Source of the DNA: Opitutales bacterium
GTDB taxonomy: Bacteria; Verrucomicrobiota; Verrucomicrobiia; Opitutales; Intestinicryptomonadaceae
Reading direction: 5' to 3'
DNA: 8,954 nt
Assembly (NCBI GenBank): GCA_021641325.1
Contig: JAJXPD010000087.1
Location: forward strand, 1-8,954
Part shown: positions 5,570 to 8,954 of the stretch, one piece after another
Numbering within the stretch: position 1 is the stretch's first letter
Layout of the letters: every line of letters starts with the position of its first letter
The notes under the pieces: generated by a model
Told to the model about the DNA's origin: nothing
The model's input: the letters and a program-made list of their open reading frames with translations, nothing else
The model's database searches: none
Program-made: the position numbers and the translations under genes

Positions 5570-7615
5570 ATGAAGAAGAAATACGCTTTATTGGGGAAGA
5601 TTTTCGCCGCCGCCGCATTCGTTCTCGGGCTGGCCGGCTGCGAAGAAAGAGGAATCACAATTTACGACGCATCAAACTCTCCCGACGGCAAGCCGTTCGA
5701 GCTTACGCGCAAAACGCCGCTGGTAGTCAACGGCGATTGGGACTTGTCGAAAAACCTCGACTTCCTCGTGGAGTTCGAAAGCGTCGGCGAATCCGGCGAC
5801 GTTGTGAGAATCAGAATCAACGACGGCACGGCGACGGAGCGCGACGGAAACCCGTCGGTCGCCTCCTACCGCGTCGCCAAGGGCGAAAAAGGCTCGGCGG
5901 TAATCTCCTACCCGCCCGTACCCGCGCACCCAGAAATTCTCGACGACATGAAAATCATGCGCACAAACCCGTTCTTCCGCGGCGACAGAATTTCGTTCCC
6001 GAAAAACTTTTCAAAAATCAAAAGGCTCACAATGCTCTCGCGCAACGCCGGCGCGAAAATCAGGATAAAGAAAATCGTAGCCCTCGACACTTCGGCGAAA
6101 AAATACCCCGAATACTTTTCGTACACAAGGGAGCAGTTCTTTCCGTTCATCGACAAATACGGACAGTTCAAATTCGGCGACTGGAAAGGGAAAATCCGCA
6201 CCGACGCCGACATCAAAAAGGCGGTCGCCGAAGAAGAGAAAGACCTCTCCGCAAACCCGCAGTCGCCCGAAGGCTGGACAAAATACGGCGGCTGGGCGAA
6301 CGGCCCGAAGTTGGAGGCAACGGGGCACTTCCGCGTGCAAAAAGTGGACGGCAAATGGTGGCTCGTAGACCCCGAAGGCAGGCTGTTCTGGTCGCACGGC
6401 ATAGTCAGGGTCTCTCCGTCGAGCGCAATCACGCCCCTCGACGGACGCGAATACTACTTCGAAAACCTCCCCAAGAAGGACGACGAATTCGCCCTCTTCT
6501 ACACGACAAAAGACGAGCTTCTCGCGCCCTACTACACCAAGCGCGGACTGAAAAAAACCTACGACTTCTCCGCCGCAAACATCTACCGCAAATACGGCAA
6601 ACAGTGGCGCGAAAAATTCGCGGACTCCGCCCACCGCAGACTCCGCAGCTGGGGGCTTAACACGATAGCGAACTCGTCGGATTCATTCATATTCATGCAA
6701 AAAAAGACGCCCTACGCCGAACGCTTCGAAATCCATTCGCGCCCGATTTCAGGACACGAAGGCTGGTGGTGGCCGATTGCCGACCCGTGGGACGCGTCGT
6801 TCGTCAAAAGTATAAACGACAACCTCGACCGCCGCGCCGAACAGCTCGAAGACCCGTTCTGCATAGGCTATTTCGTGGACAACGAGCACCACTGGGGCAG
6901 CCCAGATACGATTGGCAGAAATGTATCGATTTCGCCCGCCGACCTGCCCGCAAAAATCGAGTTCGCAAAAGACCTCAAAGCCAAATACGGCGACATCGCC
7001 GCGCTCAACAAGGCATGGAAGACAAACTTCAAATCGTGGGACGACTTCCTCGCCAACGACAAAAACCCCGTAAACGCCGACAAAAAAGACCTCTCCGCGT
7101 TCTCCGAAAAATTCATCGGCAATTATTTCAAAACCATTCGCGACACAATCAAGGCGCGCGTGCCGCACATGCTCTACATGGGCTGCCGCTTTGCGGGGTC
7201 GAACGAAATCGCGCTGCGGCAGGCGGGCAAATACTGCGACATCGTAAGCTACAACCGCTATTCAGACTCTCTCGCAACGCTCAAGCTTCCCGAAGGCGTG
7301 GACAAGCCAATCATGATTGGCGAATTCCACTTCGGCGCGCTCGACAGGGGGCTTTTCCACCCGTCGCTTGTGCTGGTGAAAGACCAGAAAGACCGCGGAC
7401 AGCACTACTACGACTACGTCAAATCGGCACTTGAAAACCCCGCAATAGTGGGCACACACTGGCACCAGTTCTCCGACCAGTGCACGGCGGGACGCTTCGA
7501 CGGCGAAAACTTCCAAGTGGGCTTCACCGACGTCGCCGACCAGCCCTACCCCGAAACAATCAACAAAGCGCGCGAAATAGGCTATAAACTCTATAAAACG
7601 CGCTACGGGAAATAA
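5570..7615 (+). CDS. Lipoprotein glycoside hydrolase, GH50 (beta-agarase) type
   Basis: 681 residues. The N-terminus is a lipoprotein signal: MKKK, a hydrophobic run, and lipobox LAGC with acylated C24. The ATG at 5570 is chosen because it starts this signal directly; in-frame codons upstream would add a long non-signal tail. Residues ~28-175 look like a beta-sandwich, carbohydrate-binding-like domain. From ~250 comes a (beta/alpha)8 barrel opening with GHFRVQKVDGKWWLVDPEG, typical of GH50. Clan GH-A catalytic residues are E439 in VDNEHHWG (acid/base) and E585 in IGEFHFGALDRG (nucleophile). Both are present, so it should be active, with retaining endo/exo cleavage of beta-galactan such as agarose or a related sulphated or host galactan. 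It should be anchored at the cell envelope. Length fits the family (~700). No SusC/SusD, sulfatase or other galactanase is adjacent. Family call is good; exact substrate is inferred. Confidence 0.85.
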   Translation: MKKKYALLGKIFAAAAFVLGLAGCEERGITIYDASNSPDGKPFELTRKTPLVVNGDWDLSKNLDFLVEFESVGESGDVVRIRINDGTATERDGNPSVASYRVAKGEKGSAVISYPPVPAHPEILDDMKIMRTNPFFRGDRISFPKNFSKIKRLTMLSRNAGAKIRIKKIVALDTSAKKYPEYFSYTREQFFPFIDKYGQFKFGDWKGKIRTDADIKKAVAEEEKDLSANPQSPEGWTKYGGWANGPKLEATGHFRVQKVDGKWWLVDPEGRLFWSHGIVRVSPSSAITPLDGREYYFENLPKKDDEFALFYTTKDELLAPYYTKRGLKKTYDFSAANIYRKYGKQWREKFADSAHRRLRSWGLNTIANSSDSFIFMQKKTPYAERFEIHSRPISGHEGWWWPIADPWDASFVKSINDNLDRRAEQLEDPFCIGYFVDNEHHWGSPDTIGRNVSISPADLPAKIEFAKDLKAKYGDIAALNKAWKTNFKSWDDFLANDKNPVNADKKDLSAFSEKFIGNYFKTIRDTIKARVPHMLYMGCRFAGSNEIALRQAGKYCDIVSYNRYSDSLATLKLPEGVDKPIMIGEFHFGALDRGLFHPSLVLVKDQKDRGQHYYDYVKSALENPAIVGTHWHQFSDQCTAGRFDGENFQVGFTDVADQPYPETINKAREIGYKLYKTRYGK

Positions 7616-7635
7616 ATCAAACACATCGCAACCAC

Positions 7636-7667
7636 AAACGGCGGACTCATTCTCCGCCGTTTTTTTT
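7636..7667 (+). terminator. Rho-independent terminator after the GH50-like gene
   Basis: A perfect 10-bp stem, AAACGGCGGA (7636-7645) with TCCGCCGTTT (7653-7662), has a 7-nt loop and runs into eight Ts (7660-7667). It lies 20 bp past the stop codon. On the opposite strand the following bases are only partly T-rich, so it should work mainly for the plus-strand gene. Confidence 0.92.
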
Positions 7668-7684
7668 GCGCCGCAATACCCAAT

Positions 7685-8506
7685 TCAGTTCGGCGTTTCG
7701 GGAATGAATCGCAGAGTGCGCAGGTCGCCGATTTTCCTTTTGTTTTCGAGCGCGTCGCCGAGCGGCGAGGTTTGGCTTTCGAAAGTTTCTTCGCCGCCGC
7801 AACCGTAAACTTCGTACGATACTTTTCCCTCCGCGCCCCAACGCCCGTTTATCAAACCGCCTTTAAGCTCGGCGACGTTTGCGCCAAGCACTTCGCAGAC
7901 TTTTTCGGCGCGGGAGTCGATTATGTATTTTTCATACTCCGACTCAAAGTATACCGCGCCGTTCCGCAACGCGTAGACGGAGAAATTTCCGCGCCCGCAA
8001 GTGTCGAGAGAAATTCCGACGGTTTTGCCGCTTTCAAATTTCACGCGCCTGTCGAATTCGGGACAAAGCGCGGGCTTTCTTTTAAGCTGCAATTCGAATT
8101 TCGGCTCGGCGGGAATTTCGACTGATTCCCACATCGTAAACAATGCCCACAGCGACACCGCAAACACCGCAGCCGCAACCGCCGCCGAAATAAGAACCCC
8201 CGCCGCAAAAGACAACAACGTTTTGAAAAAAGAGAATCCGCACTTGCGCGCGTAAAACATATGGGCAAGAAAGCCCGCACAAAACACAGGCAAAATTCCC
8301 GCAATAATCGGCGTAAGAAAGTTCGGAATTGGAGGAATGACGCGCCACGCGCCCACCACGGAAAACGGCGCAATAAGCCCCATCGCCGCACATACGGCGG
8401 GCACACTTTTGAGCGTGGCGGCAATAAAACCCGTGCCGCGGCGAAAGAAAATCCACGCGGCGGCGGAAATCCCCATTAGTGCGCAAGCTGCAATTAATGC
8501 CGACAT
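7685..8506 (-). CDS. Membrane protein of unknown function: four TM helices plus C-terminal soluble domain
   Basis: 273 residues. Hydrophobic segments at ~2-21, 35-53, 62-83 and 97-124 form four membrane helices. The last ~145 residues are soluble, with alternating beta-like stretches (TVGISLDTCGRGNFSVYALR, 162-181; GAVYFESEYEKYIID, 183-197). Cysteines C148, C170, C204 and C236 lie in this domain. I recognise no family. The short basic FRR and ARK loops (22-23, 86-88) do not settle the topology. It is convergent with the glycosidase gene and is probably a single-gene unit from a promoter at 8514-8542. Reality of the gene is supported by length, the TM pattern and a start next to a promoter-like sequence. 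Confidence 0.8.
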   Translation of the reverse strand: MSALIAACALMGISAAAWIFFRRGTGFIAATLKSVPAVCAAMGLIAPFSVVGAWRVIPPIPNFLTPIIAGILPVFCAGFLAHMFYARKCGFSFFKTLLSFAAGVLISAAVAAAVFAVSLWALFTMWESVEIPAEPKFELQLKRKPALCPEFDRRVKFESGKTVGISLDTCGRGNFSVYALRNGAVYFESEYEKYIIDSRAEKVCEVLGANVAELKGGLINGRWGAEGKVSYEVYGCGGEETFESQTSPLGDALENKRKIGDLRTLRFIPETPN

Positions 8507-8513
8507 CGCAGAA

Positions 8514-8542
8514 TTTCTATCCTACCCCAACCGTCGGGTCAA
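8514..8542 (-). promoter_or_regulatory. Putative promoter of the membrane-protein gene
   Basis: Minus strand: TTGACC (8537-8542, 5 of 6 to consensus), 17-nt spacer, TAGAAA (8514-8519, 4 of 6), then 7 nt to the ATG at 8506. It again predicts a leaderless or near-leaderless transcript. Confidence 0.4.
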
Positions 8543-8611
8543 GAAATACCGCCAACAATCATCGAGCAAAAGCAACGCAGGCATAACGAGACAAACGACG
8601 TACGCGTGTAA

Positions 8612-8870
8612 ATATTCCCTCCTACACGAAAATGAAGCACGACAAATAAAATGCCGCCCCAGCCACACAAACGCAGGACAAACAACATAAGCGTACTACC
8701 TACCCTACGAACAGGAATGCGACAAAGCAGAATTCCCCCAACCGAGCAAGGACAAACAACAACGCAAGCGCGGCAATTTCCGCCGCAAAACATAAACGAA
8801 TCGGCATAAGCTATCGCCCCTCCCAACGCGAAAGCGCAACAAGCGAAATACGCGCCCGCCCCACCCACGC
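8612..8870. repeat. Degenerate ~40-bp A/C-rich tandem repeats
   Basis: C-run blocks recur at about 8619, 8657, 8703, 8737, 8778, 8820 and 8862 (spacings 38, 46, 34, 41, 42, 42). Most are followed by an ACRMG-type segment and an ACAAAC-like segment. The 11-mer GGACAAACAAC occurs twice, at 8676-8686 and 8750-8760. In 8641-8820 only 18 of 180 bases are T and about 72% are A or C. Units are diverged, and spacings are mostly not multiples of three, which argues against a repeat protein. Confidence 0.5.
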
Positions 8871-8936
8871 GGGAGCGAAGCGACTCGCGCCTCGACGGAA
8901 ACGAAATGCTCCTCGTTTTCGTTCACGTCCTCCTCC

Positions 8937-8953
8937 GTGCGCATTAAGCGCAC
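8937..8953. other. Perfect hairpin at the right edge
   Basis: GTGCGC (8937-8942) and GCGCAC (8948-8953) form a 6-bp stem around ATTAA. A second inverted repeat, AACGAAA/TTTCGTT, lies at 8900-8906 and 8917-8923. Neither has a T-run. They may be part of an interspersed element continuing past the window. Confidence 0.4.
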
Positions 8954-8954
8954 T

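Larger units (their letters stand above)
8507..8954. other. 448-bp stretch without a convincing gene
   Basis: Apart from the promoter at its left end this stretch holds A/C-rich repeats (8612-8870) and, at the right end, hairpin-forming DNA. Minus-strand frames run through it (to 8539 and 8705) but have no Shine-Dalgarno sequence, no recognisable domain and a biased composition. One of these frames is open up to the window edge, so the tail of a gene entering from the right cannot be fully excluded for 8870-8953. Confidence 0.6.

Noticed and set aside
8539..8868. 109-residue minus-strand frame with VGG-type hydrophobic repeats
   Set aside because: It coincides with the ~40-bp repeat array, whose spacings are mostly not multiples of three; no ribosome site or domain, so the apparent protein repeats are a by-product of the DNA repeats.
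8705..8953. Minus-strand frame from the right edge starting with GTG
   Set aside because: The first ~28 codons look less biased, but the rest runs into the repeat array. A purine-rich AGGAGG-like run exists without a well-placed start. Not supportable as a gene from this window alone.

Overview
This 8,954-base window is GC-rich bacterial chromosomal DNA with six intact protein-coding genes. The genes lack Shine-Dalgarno sequences. There is a lipoprotein GH50-type glycosidase without a SusC/SusD pair nearby, and a GGACACAAA-type 9-bp microrepeat. Together these fit a member of the Verrucomicrobiota/Lentisphaerota group, possibly gut or marine. This placement is an impression from gene content; no rRNA or phylogenetic marker is present.

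Layout, left to right: (1) 1-140, two copies of a 78-bp-period repeat made of conserved blocks separated by variable 8-mers. (2) 135-1313 (-), a PLP-dependent group II amino-acid decarboxylase of the histidine/serine decarboxylase type. (3) 1425-2672 (+), a secreted, probably all-helical protein of unknown function, divergent from the decarboxylase. (4) 2762-4351 (-), a NifA-like GAF/AAA+/Fis-HTH regulator whose AAA+ domain has lost the sigma-54-contacting GAFTGA loop and several ATPase residues. (5) 4419-5456 (+), a HAD-superfamily phosphatase, divergent from the regulator. (6) 5570-7615 (+), a lipoprotein glycoside hydrolase of GH50 (beta-agarase) type, preceded by a promoter and operator-like repeats and followed by a strong terminator. 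(7) 7685-8506 (-), a four-TM membrane protein of unknown function. (8) 8507-8954, a gene-free stretch with A/C-rich degenerate ~40-bp repeats.

How the genes work together: the GH50-like lipoprotein would cleave a galactan-type polysaccharide at the cell envelope, and the secreted helical protein could be a second envelope enzyme. The decarboxylase and HAD phosphatase are probably cytoplasmic. Nothing shows that these genes form one pathway. They are mostly separate transcription units in divergent or convergent pairs.

The items most worth a second look are the degenerate sigma-54-activator-like regulator, the promoter geometry that predicts leaderless mRNAs for most genes, and the two unexplained repeat structures at the window ends. 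I found no CRISPR array, tRNA, rRNA, transposase or phage gene.
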